DNA of 64,000 nucleotides, from assembly GCF_900143625.1 (NCBI RefSeq), contig NZ_FRFF01000003.1:1-64000 (forward strand), given 5' to 3'. This DNA comes from Nocardiopsis sp. JB363. Its GTDB lineage: Bacteria > Actinomycetota > Actinomycetes > Streptosporangiales > Streptosporangiaceae. The position numbers were made by a program, and so were the translations under genes. This document shows, piece after piece, positions 41,602 through 50,684 of this stretch. The notes under the pieces were generated by a model, which ran no database searches, had not been told where the DNA came from, and saw nothing but the letters and a program-made list of their open reading frames with translations. Each line of letters starts with the position of its first letter. Within the stretch, counting starts at the first letter, position 1.

Positions 41602-41871
41602 TCACCGGTTCGGCGCGGCCCGGTCATCGGAGCGGGAGCGCCGACGCAGGGCGGAGGTCGCGAAGAAGGATAGGAAACGCGCGACCGCGCGGGCCCGACG
41701 CGCCCGGGTGAACCTCCGACCGGAGATCGACGTTCCCAGCCGGGCCAGGTCGCCGATTCCGATCGTGAGCACGAGGCACAGCCCCTCGCCCTGTTCGGCG
41801 TCGAGGGGGAAGGCCTCGGAGCGCAACGTGGTCAATCCGGTCAGGAGTTCCCATGGGCTCCGAGAACGCAC
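41602..41871 (-). CDS. Possible small hypothetical protein, 89 aa
   Basis: The frame has good GC3 codon use over its full length and fills a gap between xseA and the nmrA-like gene. It reads LLTGLTTLRSEAFPLDAEQGEGLCLVLTIGIGDLARLG, then a strongly basic C-terminus (RRFTRARRARAVARFL..RRRSRSDDR). The GTG start at 41871 has only a weak ribosome site. No domain recognised; it may be spurious. Confidence 0.45.
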   Translation of the reverse strand: MRSRSPWELLTGLTTLRSEAFPLDAEQGEGLCLVLTIGIGDLARLGTSISGRRFTRARRARAVARFLSFFATSALRRRSRSDDRAAPNR

Positions 41872-41969
41872 GGCCTTGGTCCCCGTGAACCGCCAGGGAC
41901 GTCCTCACGTTCCTTCAGAGGGTGTCGGAATGGGGAACCGGGTGGTGGGCGGGGTGTCCGCTCCGGTGG

Positions 41970-42824
41970 TCAGGCCCCACCGAACGCGTCGGCGTGTTCG
42001 CGGGCGAAGTCGGTGACGTCGCGCGCGGGGCGTCCGGTCAGCTCGGCGACGGCGCCGTGCACCTCGGCGGCCTCTCCCCTGGCGTAGTGGGCGTAGTCCT
42101 CGACGAGGCCCGCCAGCTGCCACGGGGGGAGCACACCGGCGAGCGCTTCGGAGAACTGTTCGGCGGTCGCCTCCTGGAAGGTGATCTCCCGTCCGGTGGC
42201 CGTCGACAGCGCCCGGGCGATCTCGTCGTGGGTCACGGCCCTGGGACCGGTCAGGGTGTAGATCCGGCCGGTGTGCCCTTCGCCGGTCAACACCTCGGCG
42301 GCGGAAGCGGAGATGTCGCGGGTGTCGATCGCGCTCACGGCGGCGCCACCGATGGGCGCGGCGAACCATCCCTGCGCGATGGTCGCGGCGAAGCCGGTCA
42401 GGGCCTGGAGGTAGAGGTTGGGGCGCAGCACCGTGTGGTCCATGCCGAGCCGCCGCACGTGTTCCTCGACCTCGGCGTGCCAGCGCAGGAACCGCACCGG
42501 TGAGTCGGTGCGCGCGGCGTACTGCGAGAGCAGCACGAGGCGGCGCACCCCGCTCTCGTGGGCCAGGTCGGCGAACCGGATCTGGAGGGCGGCGGCGCCC
42601 TCCTCGGAGGGGCTGTTGAGGAAGGCCGTGTCGACGCCTTCGAGCGCGGCGGCGACCGATGCGGGGTCCTTCAGGTCGGCGACGACGTTCTCGACGCCGG
42701 GCACTGCCCGTCGAGGGTCGCGGGTCATGGCGCGGACCGTGGCGCCGCGCGCCTGGAGTTCGGGGATCAGCGCCGATCCGACGGTGCCGGTGGCTCCGGT
42801 CACGAGCACGGTGGGTGAGTTCAT
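41970..42824 (-). CDS. NmrA-family NAD(P)-binding protein
   Basis: 284 residues, extended-SDR-like. VLVTGATGTVGSALIPELQARGATVRAMTRDP is the Rossmann motif; GVDTAFLNSPSEEGAAALQIRFADLAHESGVRRLVLLSQYA, MDHTVLRPNLYLQAL and the C-terminal cap are typical of NmrA/NAD(P)H-quinone-oxidoreductase-like (QdoR2, ytfG) proteins. Located 127 bp downstream of a TetR gene on the same strand. An operator copy in between (42893-42912) matches that in front of the TetR gene, so this is the likely regulated target. Confidence 0.9.
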   Translation of the reverse strand: MNSPTVLVTGATGTVGSALIPELQARGATVRAMTRDPRRAVPGVENVVADLKDPASVAAALEGVDTAFLNSPSEEGAAALQIRFADLAHESGVRRLVLLSQYAARTDSPVRFLRWHAEVEEHVRRLGMDHTVLRPNLYLQALTGFAATIAQGWFAAPIGGAAVSAIDTRDISASAAEVLTGEGHTGRIYTLTGPRAVTHDEIARALSTATGREITFQEATAEQFSEALAGVLPPWQLAGLVEDYAHYARGEAAEVHGAVAELTGRPARDVTDFAREHADAFGGA

Positions 42825-42892
42825 CTTCGAGGGTCCTCTTCCGGTCGGCGCCGAGGCGTGTTCCTCGGCGAGGGGTGGTCGGCGTTTTCAGG

Positions 42893-42912
42893 TAGTGAGT
42901 GATCACTATCAA
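42893..42912 (-). promoter_or_regulatory. TetR operator copy upstream of nmrA-like gene
   Basis: On the coding strand the site reads TTGATAGT, 8 nt, then ACTA: a left half identical to the operator at 43503-43526 and half of the right arm. It includes the perfect palindrome AGTGATCACT. Confidence 0.6.
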
Positions 42913-42951
42913 TAGGCGAAAAAAGGCGGGCCTCCCCCGCCCATGGGAAGC

Positions 42952-43500
42952 TCAGCTCCCGGAGGCCAGGAAGCGGTCGGCCCACTCGTCGGTCTCGGCC
43001 CGGCCGGGCAGCCCCATCGAGGCGGCCACCATGTACAGCATTCCGTCGGCGAAGAACTCGTGGGCCTGGTCGGTGTCGACCTTCGGCAGCGCCTCGAAGC
43101 GCTCGAAGACGTCCCGCGTCCACTCGTGCATCACGTCGCGGATGTCGGGGTCGTTGGCGGCCGCGTAACCCTGGAGCAGGATGAGCATCACCTCGCGGCG
43201 CTCCATCAGCACACCCCAGCCGTCCGCCATCGTCCGCAACGGTTCGTCCTCGGCCTTCTCCCCCGGAACGAGCATCTCCCGCTCGATGTCCGCGAAGGTC
43301 CTCTCCAGGACCGCGACGAAGAGTTCCTTCTTCGTGGAGTAGATCCGGAAGAGGTTGGGGTGCGAGATCTCGACGTCCTTGGCGATGGTCACGGTCGAGC
43401 CACCGTGCAGCCCCTTGTGACTGAACTCCTTCAACGCCGCCGCGAGGATCTGCTCACGACGCTGCTCGATACCGACCCGTGGTCTCCGCCCTGCCGTCAT
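42952..43500 (-). CDS. TetR-family repressor of the nmrA-like gene
   Basis: 182 residues with the HTH RREQILAAALKEFSHKGLHGGSTVTIAKDVEISHPNLFRIYSTKKELFVAVLE (residues about 12-62). The ATG at 43500 is only 2 nt from a 24-bp palindrome and has no ribosome site. Together with a weak -10 (AACTAT) this suggests a leaderless, autorepressed gene. A related half-palindrome precedes the nmrA-like gene downstream. Confidence 0.9.
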   Translation of the reverse strand: MTAGRRPRVGIEQRREQILAAALKEFSHKGLHGGSTVTIAKDVEISHPNLFRIYSTKKELFVAVLERTFADIEREMLVPGEKAEDEPLRTMADGWGVLMERREVMLILLQGYAAANDPDIRDVMHEWTRDVFERFEALPKVDTDQAHEFFADGMLYMVAASMGLPGRAETDEWADRFLASGS

Positions 43501-43502
43501 GA

Positions 43503-43526
43503 TTGATAGTTAACACTCACTATCAA
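43503..43526. promoter_or_regulatory. 24-bp palindromic TetR operator
   Basis: TTGATAGT and ACTATCAA form perfect 8-bp arms around an 8-nt spacer, immediately upstream of the TetR start codon and over its presumed -10 region. Confidence 0.75.
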
Positions 43527-43654
43527 AAAGGTGTCAACCCTTCCGGTCGACGGAAAAGCGACCACGGCAGGGGCTCGGGGCGATCGACCCTCCCCCGGAC
43601 ACGCAGGGGGCGAGGGGCCGTCGGCCCCTCGCCCCCTGGTCCGCGAAACGGTAC

Positions 43655-44398
43655 TCAGGCCCCGGTTTCGGCTTCGAGCTTGGCGATGCGGTTGTCGTAC
43701 ATCTTGATGAACTCCGGGCGTCCCTGGTGGGCCACCTCGTAGGCGCGCAGGTCGCGCACCTGCTCGATGGTGAGCTTACGCAGGCGGGCCCGGATGGACG
43801 GCAGGGTGAGCTCGTCGTAGGTCGGGACGGCCAGGTCCTCGACGGCCGGGGCGTTGCCCTTGCGGACCTTCTCCAGGACCTCGTCGCTGGCGACGGTGGT
43901 GTGCGCCTCGGCGGCGGTGAGCTCCTCGGCCAGAGCGGAACCGTCCTCGGAGAGGTCCACGGTGGCGGGGATTCCGGGCTCACCGCTGGACTCCTCGACC
44001 AGCTTCGCGGCCTCGGCGGCGTCGGTGGGCTCGGTGGAGTCCACGTCCGCGTCGGTGGCGGCCGGGGCGGGGGTCTCCGGGGTCGCCTCGGCGACCGGCT
44101 CCGGCTTCTTCTCCGCGGGCTCGGCGGGCTTGGTGGGCTCAGCGGGCTCGGCGGGCTTCCTCTCGGCCTCGACCTCGGTGTTCTCCGTGGTGTCGGCCTC
44201 CTCAGCGGCCTTCTCCTGCTCCTGGGGAGCCTCGTGGGTGGTCTCCACCTCGGCGCTCTCCTGCGCCTCGGTCGTGGACGCGGGGGCTTCGTCCTTCTTC
44301 TCCGGCTGTTCCGGAACGGTCGTGACGACCGGGTCCTTACGCCCGAAGATGCCCTTGAACAGGGAGGTCAGCTTCGTGACGATGGTCGGGTTCGACAT
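43655..44398 (-). CDS. Acidic protein divergent from ispH, conserved C-terminal helices
   Basis: 247 residues from the ATG at 44398. N-terminus: short amphipathic segment (IVTKLTSLFKGIFGRK). Residues about 30-175 are Glu/Ala/Pro/Thr-rich and probably disordered (PAEPAEPTKPAEPAEKK). The C-terminal 60 residues, VPTYDELTLPSIRARLRKLTIEQVRDLRAYEVAHQGRPEFIKMYDNRIAKLE, are a compact helical region that recurs in actinobacterial proteins beside ispH and in lipid-droplet-associated-type annotations. Function unknown; this assignment is from memory of the family. Confidence 0.7.
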   Translation of the reverse strand: MSNPTIVTKLTSLFKGIFGRKDPVVTTVPEQPEKKDEAPASTTEAQESAEVETTHEAPQEQEKAAEEADTTENTEVEAERKPAEPAEPTKPAEPAEKKPEPVAEATPETPAPAATDADVDSTEPTDAAEAAKLVEESSGEPGIPATVDLSEDGSALAEELTAAEAHTTVASDEVLEKVRKGNAPAVEDLAVPTYDELTLPSIRARLRKLTIEQVRDLRAYEVAHQGRPEFIKMYDNRIAKLEAETGA

Positions 44399-44683
44399 AG
44401 GACGGGGGCTCCTGATGCTCTCGGCGTTGGGCCGGCGGCGCGCGTCCAGCAAACCAGGCAAGGCCGAGTTGAGGGCGAACCGCCTCATGAACTGATGCGA
44501 TGGTGAACCAGGATAGATGAGGGAGGATCACCATAAGCGGGCCGGAAGTGAACGATTTCGCCACGTCGCGGCCCGACCGGGTACGTTCTGTTGCGGTGAC
44601 GTCACCTGGTCGTGGCCTCCACGATAGCCATGTCCGCTTCGGTGCCGTATCCCACACCCACTTCCACATCCCACGATCGCACC

Positions 44684-44689
44684 TAGGAT
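44684..44689 (+). promoter_or_regulatory. -10 box TAGGAT of ispH, leaderless
   Basis: TAGGAT is 7 nt before the ATG at 44697, with TTCCAC 16 nt upstream as a possible -35. No ribosome site; the nearer ATG at 44688 falls inside the -10 region. Confidence 0.55.
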
Positions 44690-44696
44690 GTATCCC

Positions 44697-45668
44697 ATGA
44701 CTGCGATGACGACTGCCACGAACCAACGTCGTGTGCTCCTGGCCAACCCCCGGGGCTACTGCGCCGGTGTCGACCGAGCGGTCATCACCGTCGAGAAAGC
44801 CCTCGAACAGTACGGCTCCCCGATCTACGTACGTAAGCAGATCGTGCACAACACGCACGTCGTACGCACCTTGGAGGAGCGCGGCGCGATCTTCGTCGAG
44901 GAGACCGAGGAGGTGCCCGAGGGCGCCATCGTCGTTTTCTCCGCCCACGGTGTATCGCCCGCCGTTCACGAGCAGGCCGAGAAGCGTCAGCTCAAGACCA
45001 TCGACGCCACGTGCCCGCTGGTGACCAAGGTCCACAAGGAAGCGCAGCGATTCGCCTCCGAGGACCGCGACATCGTCCTCATCGGGCACATCGGCCACGA
45101 GGAGGTCGAAGGCACCAGCGGCCAGGCCCCCGAGCACATCCAGATCGTGGAGAGCCCGGACGAGGTCGACAAGGTCCAGGTCCGCGACCCGAACAACGTG
45201 TCCTGGCTGTCCCAGACCACCCTCTCGGTGGACGAGACCAACCAGACCGTGGACGCTCTGCGCAAGAAGTTCCCGAACCTGCTGGCTCCGCCCAGCGACG
45301 ACATCTGCTACGCCACCTCCAACCGCCAGGACGCCGTGAAGGCCATGGCGCCCGAGTGCGAGCTGGTCATCGTGGTGGGTTCGGACAACTCGTCCAACTC
45401 CGTCCGCCTGGTCGAGGTCGCCCTCGACGCCGGCGCGAACGCCTCCTACCTCATCGACAACGCCACCCTCATGGAAGAGGCCTGGCTGGAGGGCGTCACC
45501 ACCGTGGGTGTGACCAGTGGTGCGTCCGTCCCCGACATCCTGGTGCGCGAGCTTCTCGAGAAGCTCTCCGCGCACGGGTACGGCTCCGTCACCCCGGTGA
45601 CCACCGCCGAGGAGAAGCTCACCTTCTCGCTGCCCAAGGAACTGCGCCGCGACCTGCGCGCCGAGTAG
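44697..45668 (+). CDS. ispH: 4-hydroxy-3-methylbut-2-enyl diphosphate reductase
   Basis: Last enzyme of the MEP isoprenoid pathway: reduces HMBPP to IPP and DMAPP with an iron-sulfur cluster. 323 residues from the ATG at 44697. Cluster ligands are Cys22 ([13 protein letters not shown]), Cys106 ([11 protein letters not shown]) and Cys204 ([11 protein letters not shown]); the catalytic Glu lies in [11 protein letters not shown], and substrate residues in [11 protein letters not shown] and [11 protein letters not shown] hairpin terminator follows at 45700. Confidence 0.97.
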   Translation: MTAMTTATNQRRVLLANPRGYCAGVDRAVITVEKALEQYGSPIYVRKQIVHNTHVVRTLEERGAIFVEETEEVPEGAIVVFSAHGVSPAVHEQAEKRQLKTIDATCPLVTKVHKEAQRFASEDRDIVLIGHIGHEEVEGTSGQAPEHIQIVESPDEVDKVQVRDPNNVSWLSQTTLSVDETNQTVDALRKKFPNLLAPPSDDICYATSNRQDAVKAMAPECELVIVVGSDNSSNSVRLVEVALDAGANASYLIDNATLMEEAWLEGVTTVGVTSGASVPDILVRELLEKLSAHGYGSVTPVTTAEEKLTFSLPKELRRDLRAE

Positions 45669-45699
45669 CGCGAGGTGCGAGTACGACCTGCGTGACGAG

Positions 45700-45736
45700 C
45701 GGGCCCCGAGGAACCTCCGAGGTTGCTCGGGGCCCG
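45700..45736 (+). terminator. ispH terminator hairpin
   Basis: CGGGCCCCGAG pairs with CTCGGGGCCCG (11 bp), and an inner AACCT/AGGTT stem continues the helix to a 3-nt loop. TTTC follows. Confidence 0.8.
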
Positions 45737-45909
45737 TTTCGCGAGCGGGGGGTGGGCAGCACGAAGTCGGGGAAAGCCCGGGCTCCCCCGATAACAAGGA
45801 GACACCACTTCGCCGGGCGGGCGCCACCCCTGCCCCTCCCGCCTGTGGACAACTCACCGACGACCGCCCAGGGGCACGTAAACCCTTTGTGTCCGGTGCA
45901 CGGGTGCAC

Positions 45910-45915
45910 GATACT
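45910..45915 (+). promoter_or_regulatory. -10 box GATACT, leaderless start
   Basis: GATACT is 7 nt before the ATG at 45923; no ribosome site is present. Confidence 0.4.
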
Positions 45916-45922
45916 CACGCCC

Positions 45923-46315
45923 ATGGTTTCGATAGTGCAGAACGTGGCGATCGACTGTGCGGACGCCTATGAAATGGCCCGGTTCTGGAGCGCGGTGACC
46001 GGCCGTCCCGTGCATCCGGAGAGCGAACCGGGTGACGCGGAGACCGAAGTGCTGTTGGCGGAGGGCCCGGTGCTGCACTTCAACCAGGTGCCCGAGTCCA
46101 AGGAGAGCAAGAACCGGATCCATCTGTGCCTGCGCCCGGAGACCACCCGTGAACGGGAGGTGGAACGGCTGCTGGAGCTGGGCGCCGCCTTCGTCGGCGA
46201 CCACCGCGAGCCCGACGGCTCGGGGTGGGCGATCCTGGCCGATCCCGAGGGCAACGAGTTCTGCGTACTTCGCAGCGCGTCCGACCGAGAGGCCATGGGA
46301 GAGAGCGGCGCTTGA
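45923..46315 (+). CDS. VOC-family (glyoxalase_6-like) protein
   Basis: 130 residues: VQNVAIDCADAYEMARFWSAVTGRPVH.., LHFNQVPESKESKNRIHLCLRP, EREVERLLELGAAFVGDHREPDGSGWAILADPEGNEFCVL. The RIHLCL and DPEGNEFCV blocks are diagnostic of the Glyoxalase_6 subgroup. Substrate unknown. Apparently leaderless. It ends 4 bp from the convergent DUF4245 gene. Confidence 0.85.
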   Translation: MVSIVQNVAIDCADAYEMARFWSAVTGRPVHPESEPGDAETEVLLAEGPVLHFNQVPESKESKNRIHLCLRPETTREREVERLLELGAAFVGDHREPDGSGWAILADPEGNEFCVLRSASDREAMGESGA

Positions 46316-46319
46316 CCGC

Positions 46320-46904
46320 TCAGGACTCCTCGGACTCCTCGGACTCCTCGGGTTCCTCGGAGGCCTCGTCGTCCTTCTCGGGGACGGGGTAGGTCTCCAT
46401 GTGCTCGGCGAGGACGGCGAACTCGTCCAGGGAGGTACTGCCGGAGATGATCAGGGTCCGGTCGTCGCCGCGCTGGACGAGGGCGCCCCAGTCGTCGGAC
46501 TCGAACTGCTCCCACTCCTGGTCGGCGACCATCACGGAACCGACCGGCTCCGCATCCTTGACGCGGTCGGCGATCACCGTCTCCGGGTCGTCATCGCTCT
46601 GGGTCAACATGGCGTGACTGTCCTGCGGTGTGGCGAAGCCGATGCTCCACGACACCGGGCCGGTCACGTTCAGGTGCGAACTGGTGGGGGTCCACCCGTC
46701 CGGCATGTCCTCCGAGGGCGCCGTCACCTCGTAGTCGGCGGACTGACGCATCACCTCGATGTCCGGGCGATAGTCCACGGTGGGGATGTTCTCGCCCGAA
46801 CGCGTGGAGACAACGAAGGCCATCACCAAAAGGATGCCGACGACGACCCCGAGGGAGATGGCGTAGTTCTTGAAGGTGGCGTTGGCCCTGCTGTACTTAC
46901 TCAT
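46320..46904 (-). CDS. DUF4245 membrane-anchored protein
   Basis: 194 residues. SKYSRANATFKNYAISLGVVVGILLVMAFVVSTRSG is the N-terminal helix, then the DUF4245 domain (VDYRPDIEVMRQSADYEVTAPSEDMPDGWTPTSSHLN..SWSIGFATPQDSHAMLTQSD..TLIISGSTSLDEFAVLAEHM). The C-terminus is a run of Glu/Ser (EEPEESEESEES). DUF4245 genes sit next to glpX and fum in mycobacteria (Rv1100), as here. Function unknown. Confidence 0.85.
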   Translation of the reverse strand: MSKYSRANATFKNYAISLGVVVGILLVMAFVVSTRSGENIPTVDYRPDIEVMRQSADYEVTAPSEDMPDGWTPTSSHLNVTGPVSWSIGFATPQDSHAMLTQSDDDPETVIADRVKDAEPVGSVMVADQEWEQFESDDWGALVQRGDDRTLIISGSTSLDEFAVLAEHMETYPVPEKDDEASEEPEESEESEES

Positions 46905-46953
46905 GACCCGTCCAGCTTGCCGCAGGTCCACAGCCCCTTCGACCCGGGGTCCC

Positions 46954-47601
46954 TCAAGAGGGATCCTGGACGGAGGTTTCCGGGTGTTCGGGGCGGCGGT
47001 TGCGGGGTTCCAACTCGGTGAGCAGGCCGGTGATGTCGTCAGCGAGCTTGCGGGAGTCGATGTCGTCGCGGTTGACCACCTCGGCGACGGCCAGCAGCAT
47101 CGATCCGCTCACCACGATCAGCAACGCCTCGTCGACCGGCTCGTCGGCCTTACGGAACAGCGCCACGTTGCGGTCGGTCCACTGGGTGAGCCGCGACCGC
47201 AGTTGGTAGTCGAACCCGGGAGGACCGTCGCCGCTGAAGAACAGCCGAGTGGTCTCCCTCTCCTCTATGGCGCCGAGCAGGTAGGCGTGGGCCGCGATGT
47301 TCATCAGCCGTGTGGGATCACTCTCACCGCCGGAACGAGCGTCGCGCACCGCTTGGTGGGTCCGTTCCTGCTGTCGCTGCTGGAATTCCTCGTACAGGGC
47401 GAGGTACAGGTCCGCCTTACCGGTGAAGTGGTGGTAGAGGCTGCCCACACTGGCGCCCGCGACCGAGACGACCTCGCTCACACCCGCCTTCGCGAACCCC
47501 ACCGTGCGGAACACCTGGGTCGCCGCCTTCAGTAGGGAGGTGCGGGTGGCCGCGCCTCGCGAGGAGACCCGCGCGGGCTTGTCCGTCTTGTCCACTGTCA
47601 C
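46954..47601 (-). CDS. TetR-family regulator divergent from glpX
   Basis: 215 residues from the GTG at 47601, which has AGGAGTGAGGGC upstream. The HTH is TRTSLLKAATQVFRTVGFAKAGVSEVVSVAGASVGSLYHHFTGKADLYLALYEEF. The C-terminal domain contains AYLLGAIEERETTRLFFSGDGPPGFDYQLR. Ligand unknown. It shares a 165-bp intergenic region with glpX; I could not see a clear palindrome there. Confidence 0.9.
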   Translation of the reverse strand: MTVDKTDKPARVSSRGAATRTSLLKAATQVFRTVGFAKAGVSEVVSVAGASVGSLYHHFTGKADLYLALYEEFQQRQQERTHQAVRDARSGGESDPTRLMNIAAHAYLLGAIEERETTRLFFSGDGPPGFDYQLRSRLTQWTDRNVALFRKADEPVDEALLIVVSGSMLLAVAEVVNRDDIDSRKLADDITGLLTELEPRNRRPEHPETSVQDPS

Positions 47602-47766
47602 GCCCTCACTCCTGTCCGGCTCCCCGCCAGGGTAGACCGTCGCAGGCCACTGGGGGGCGGCTACATCCCGGTTGGACGCGCCCACCCGCGATGACCAGGG
47701 AACACCCGAGGTGACTACCCTAAGGCGTGAACTCCACCCTGTTCACAGACGGAAGGTGTCACCTCC

Positions 47767-48792
47767 ATGTCGCAGCCCAGTAACCCACCCGCGCAGCACT
47801 CGGTGCCCGACCGCAACCTCGCGCTGGAACTGGTCCGCGTCACCGAGACCGCCGCACTGGCCGCGGGCCGTTGGGTCGGCAAAGGTGACAAGCTCGGGGC
47901 CGACGGCGCCGCCGTGCGCGGGATGCGCCACATGATCAGCACCGTGTCCATGAACGGCACCGTGGTGATCGGCGAGGGCGAGAAGGACAACGCCCCCATG
48001 CTCTACAACGGCGAGCGCGTCGGCGATGGCGGCGGGCACGACTGGGACGTGGCGGTCGACCCGATCGACGGCACCACCCTGGCGGCCATGGGCATGCCGA
48101 ACGCCATCGCGGTGATCGCGATGAGCCCGCGCCACACCATGTTCGACCCGTCCGCGGTGTTCTACATGGAGAAGCTGGCCACAGGTCCGGAGGCCGCGGA
48201 CGTGGTCGACATCGCCGCCCCGGTCGCCGACAACGTCCGCGCGGTGGCCCGCGCCAAGGGCAAGTCCCCGCAGGACGTCACGGTCGTCATCCTGGATCGT
48301 CCGCGCCACAAGCAGCTGGTGCAGGACGTCCGGGACGCGGGCGCCCGCATCAAGTTCATCAGCGACGGTGACGTCGCGGGCGCGATCATGGCGGCCCGCC
48401 CCGGCACGGGTGTGGACCTGATGCTGGGCATCGGCGGCACCCCGGAGGGCATCATCACGGCGTGCGCCATGAAGTGCCTGGGCGGCGTCATCCAGGGTCG
48501 GTTGTGGCCCAAGGACGACGAGGAGCGGAAGAAGGCGCTCGACGCCGGGCACGACCTGGACCGTGTCCTGTACACGAACGACCTGGTCACCTCCGACGAC
48601 GTGTTCTTCGCGGCGACCGGCATCACCGAGGGTGAGCTGGTGGGCGGGGTGCGCTACGAGTCCACGGGTGTGATCACCGACTCACTGGTCATGCGCGGCC
48701 GCAGCGGCACCGTGCGCCAGGTGCGCAGCGAACACCGGCTGAGCAAGCTGTCCGCCTACAGCGGTGTCGATCTGACCTCCGCCCCGGAGTAG
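47767..48792 (+). CDS. glpX: Fructose-1,6-bisphosphatase class II
   Basis: Gluconeogenic phosphatase, 341 residues (normal length). Metal-site blocks are [18 protein letters not shown] and [28 protein letters not shown]; then GAAIKF-like [39 protein letters not shown] and [16 protein letters not shown]-type [25 protein letters not shown]. In many actinobacteria GlpX is the main FBPase. The ATG at 47767 has GGAAGGTG about 9 nt upstream. Lies near DUF4245 and about 8.6 kb before fumC, part of the conserved block. Confidence 0.97.
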   Translation: MSQPSNPPAQHSVPDRNLALELVRVTETAALAAGRWVGKGDKLGADGAAVRGMRHMISTVSMNGTVVIGEGEKDNAPMLYNGERVGDGGGHDWDVAVDPIDGTTLAAMGMPNAIAVIAMSPRHTMFDPSAVFYMEKLATGPEAADVVDIAAPVADNVRAVARAKGKSPQDVTVVILDRPRHKQLVQDVRDAGARIKFISDGDVAGAIMAARPGTGVDLMLGIGGTPEGIITACAMKCLGGVIQGRLWPKDDEERKKALDAGHDLDRVLYTNDLVTSDDVFFAATGITEGELVGGVRYESTGVITDSLVMRGRSGTVRQVRSEHRLSKLSAYSGVDLTSAPE

Positions 48793-48952
48793 ATCAGGGC
48801 CTCTCCGGATTCGGTCACCGGCGCCGCTCAGGCGGCGTCGGTGCTGTTCCCGGGGTTATTCTCGGAACCTTCCGACCTTGGACGGCGTCGTATTCCACAC
48901 TGGCCGCGTGGCCGGTGATCCCTTCTTCTGCACCACCCTCGCCGGAGGTCCG

Positions 48953-50623
48953 ATGTCCTACCCTGATCCCCCGCAGCAGCCTCAGTGGCAGCCGCCGCAG
49001 CAACCGGGACAGGCGTTCCCTCCCCCGCAGGGTCCCCAACAGGGCTTCCCGCAGGGTCCCGGTCAGCCCGGACCACCCTTCCCCGGTGGCCCGCAGGGCC
49101 CCGGCCAGCCTCCCTACGGCGGCCAGTACCAGGGCGCCCCGATGCCGCCCGGCGGCGACGGTCGCGGTGGCGGCCGTAAGTGGCTGATCCCCGCGGCGGC
49201 CGTCACCGCCGTCGTCTTGATGGCCGGCACCGTGTGGGCGACCGTGTCGCTGGTGAGCTTCGGTGGCCCGCAGCCCGAGTCGGTGCTGCCGGGCAACTCG
49301 GTCGCCTTCGCCAAGGCCGACCTCGACATCGACGGTTCCCAGGCCATGGACCTGCTCCGCTTCGTCGAGAAGCTCCCCGACGAGGTCAGCGAGGAGATCG
49401 GCGACGTGGACGAGGACGACACCTCGGCCCCCTTCGCCGAGGCGTTCGCCGAGTCCTACGACCTGGACCCCTCCGCGGTCGAGGGGTGGATCGGCCAGAA
49501 GGTGGGCGCGGCCTCCTGGATCACCGACAACCCGGAGTTCGAGTCGAGCGAGGGCGCGACCTACGCGATCGCCCTGGCGGTGAACGACGCCGGTGCCGCC
49601 GAGGAGCAGTTCACCGACCTGACGCAGTCCCACGACGTCGAGTACACGATGGTCGACGACTTCGTGGTGTTCACCGACCAGCCCGGCGGGATCGCCGACT
49701 ACAACGACCAGATGTCGACCAACGGCGACCTGGAGAGCGACGACACCTACAGCGGTGACCTGGACGGCGTCGCCAGTGGCAGCATCGCCCTGGCCTGGGC
49801 CGACCTGGGAGCCCTGGGCCAGATCAGCACCATCGAGCAGGAACTGGCCTCGGAGCTCGGCTCCGCCGGTTCCCTCCAGGGCCGCATGACCGCCTCCTTC
49901 CGGGTCACCGGCGACTACCTGGAGGCGCGGATGGACGTGTTCGGCTTCGAGGTCGAGGGCACCGACGTCAGCTGGCTCGCGGAGGGGTCCGGGGCGAGCC
50001 TGGACGCCATCGGCGGTCTGCCGGAGAACACGACCGTCGCGTTGGGCGGCAGCGGCCTGGACCAGATGTTGGGCACCGCCTGGGAGAACGACGAACTGCC
50101 GTTCCTCGACGAGCAGGACCGGCAGAGCATGGAGACCGAGATGAACTCCATCGGCGCCCCGTTGCCGGAAGGGTTCACCTCCCTGTTGGGCGGTTCCACC
50201 GCCGTCGGCCTGTCCGACTTCGACATGGGCGGGATGAACGGTCCCGGAGCCGCAGCCGACCCGACGGTCGTGTTCCGTGCCGTGGGCGGTGACGCCACCG
50301 CTCTGAACTCGTTCGTCGACGAGATCGTGGCGAATCCGTACTCCTCCGTCCCGGCACCGACGGTGACCGAGGACGGCGACACCGTGGTCGTCACCAGTGG
50401 AGACGCCGGTGGTGGCGTGCTCGCCGACGACGAGGTCTTCCAACAGACCATGGCCGACATGGACGACGCCGTCATGGCCGGCTACGTGGACATGCGCCAA
50501 GCCGTCACGCGCGACGACGTCCAAGCCCCCGAGCAGTGGGGGGCGGTCGGTGTGGGTCTGAGCGTGGCAGAGGGCGGCGAGCGCGCCGTGTTCGAGCTGC
50601 GGTGGGCGCCCAGCGGCGCCTGA
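48953..50623 (+). CDS. DUF3352 membrane-anchored protein
   Basis: 556 residues. The first 65 are Pro/Gln/Gly-rich (PPQQPQWQPPQQPGQAFPPP), followed by one helix (KWLIPAAAVTAVVLMAGTVWATVSLV), then an extracellular DUF3352 domain beginning LPGNSVAFAKADLDIDGSQAMDLLRFVEKLPD. It continues with two similar halves (WLAEGSGASLDAIGGLPENTTVALGGSGLDQM). Function unknown. The ATG at 48953 is set by GGAGGTCCG. A strong bidirectional terminator follows. Confidence 0.85.
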   Translation: MSYPDPPQQPQWQPPQQPGQAFPPPQGPQQGFPQGPGQPGPPFPGGPQGPGQPPYGGQYQGAPMPPGGDGRGGGRKWLIPAAAVTAVVLMAGTVWATVSLVSFGGPQPESVLPGNSVAFAKADLDIDGSQAMDLLRFVEKLPDEVSEEIGDVDEDDTSAPFAEAFAESYDLDPSAVEGWIGQKVGAASWITDNPEFESSEGATYAIALAVNDAGAAEEQFTDLTQSHDVEYTMVDDFVVFTDQPGGIADYNDQMSTNGDLESDDTYSGDLDGVASGSIALAWADLGALGQISTIEQELASELGSAGSLQGRMTASFRVTGDYLEARMDVFGFEVEGTDVSWLAEGSGASLDAIGGLPENTTVALGGSGLDQMLGTAWENDELPFLDEQDRQSMETEMNSIGAPLPEGFTSLLGGSTAVGLSDFDMGGMNGPGAAADPTVVFRAVGGDATALNSFVDEIVANPYSSVPAPTVTEDGDTVVVTSGDAGGGVLADDEVFQQTMADMDDAVMAGYVDMRQAVTRDDVQAPEQWGAVGVGLSVAEGGERAVFELRWAPSGA

Positions 50624-50643
50624 CCCGCGAACCCGACCCGAGA

Positions 50644-50679
50644 GACGGCGCGGCGAGGAACCATCCTCGCCGCGCCGTC
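50644..50679. terminator. Bidirectional terminator, 15-bp perfect stem
   Basis: GACGGCGCGGCGAGG and its exact complement around a 6-nt loop, between the convergent DUF3352 and ABC permease genes. Confidence 0.8.
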
Positions 50680-50684
50680 GGCGT

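Noticed and set aside
44528-44746. 72-codon minus-strand frame overlapping the ispH start
   Set aside because: Overlaps the ispH promoter and coding start; no support.
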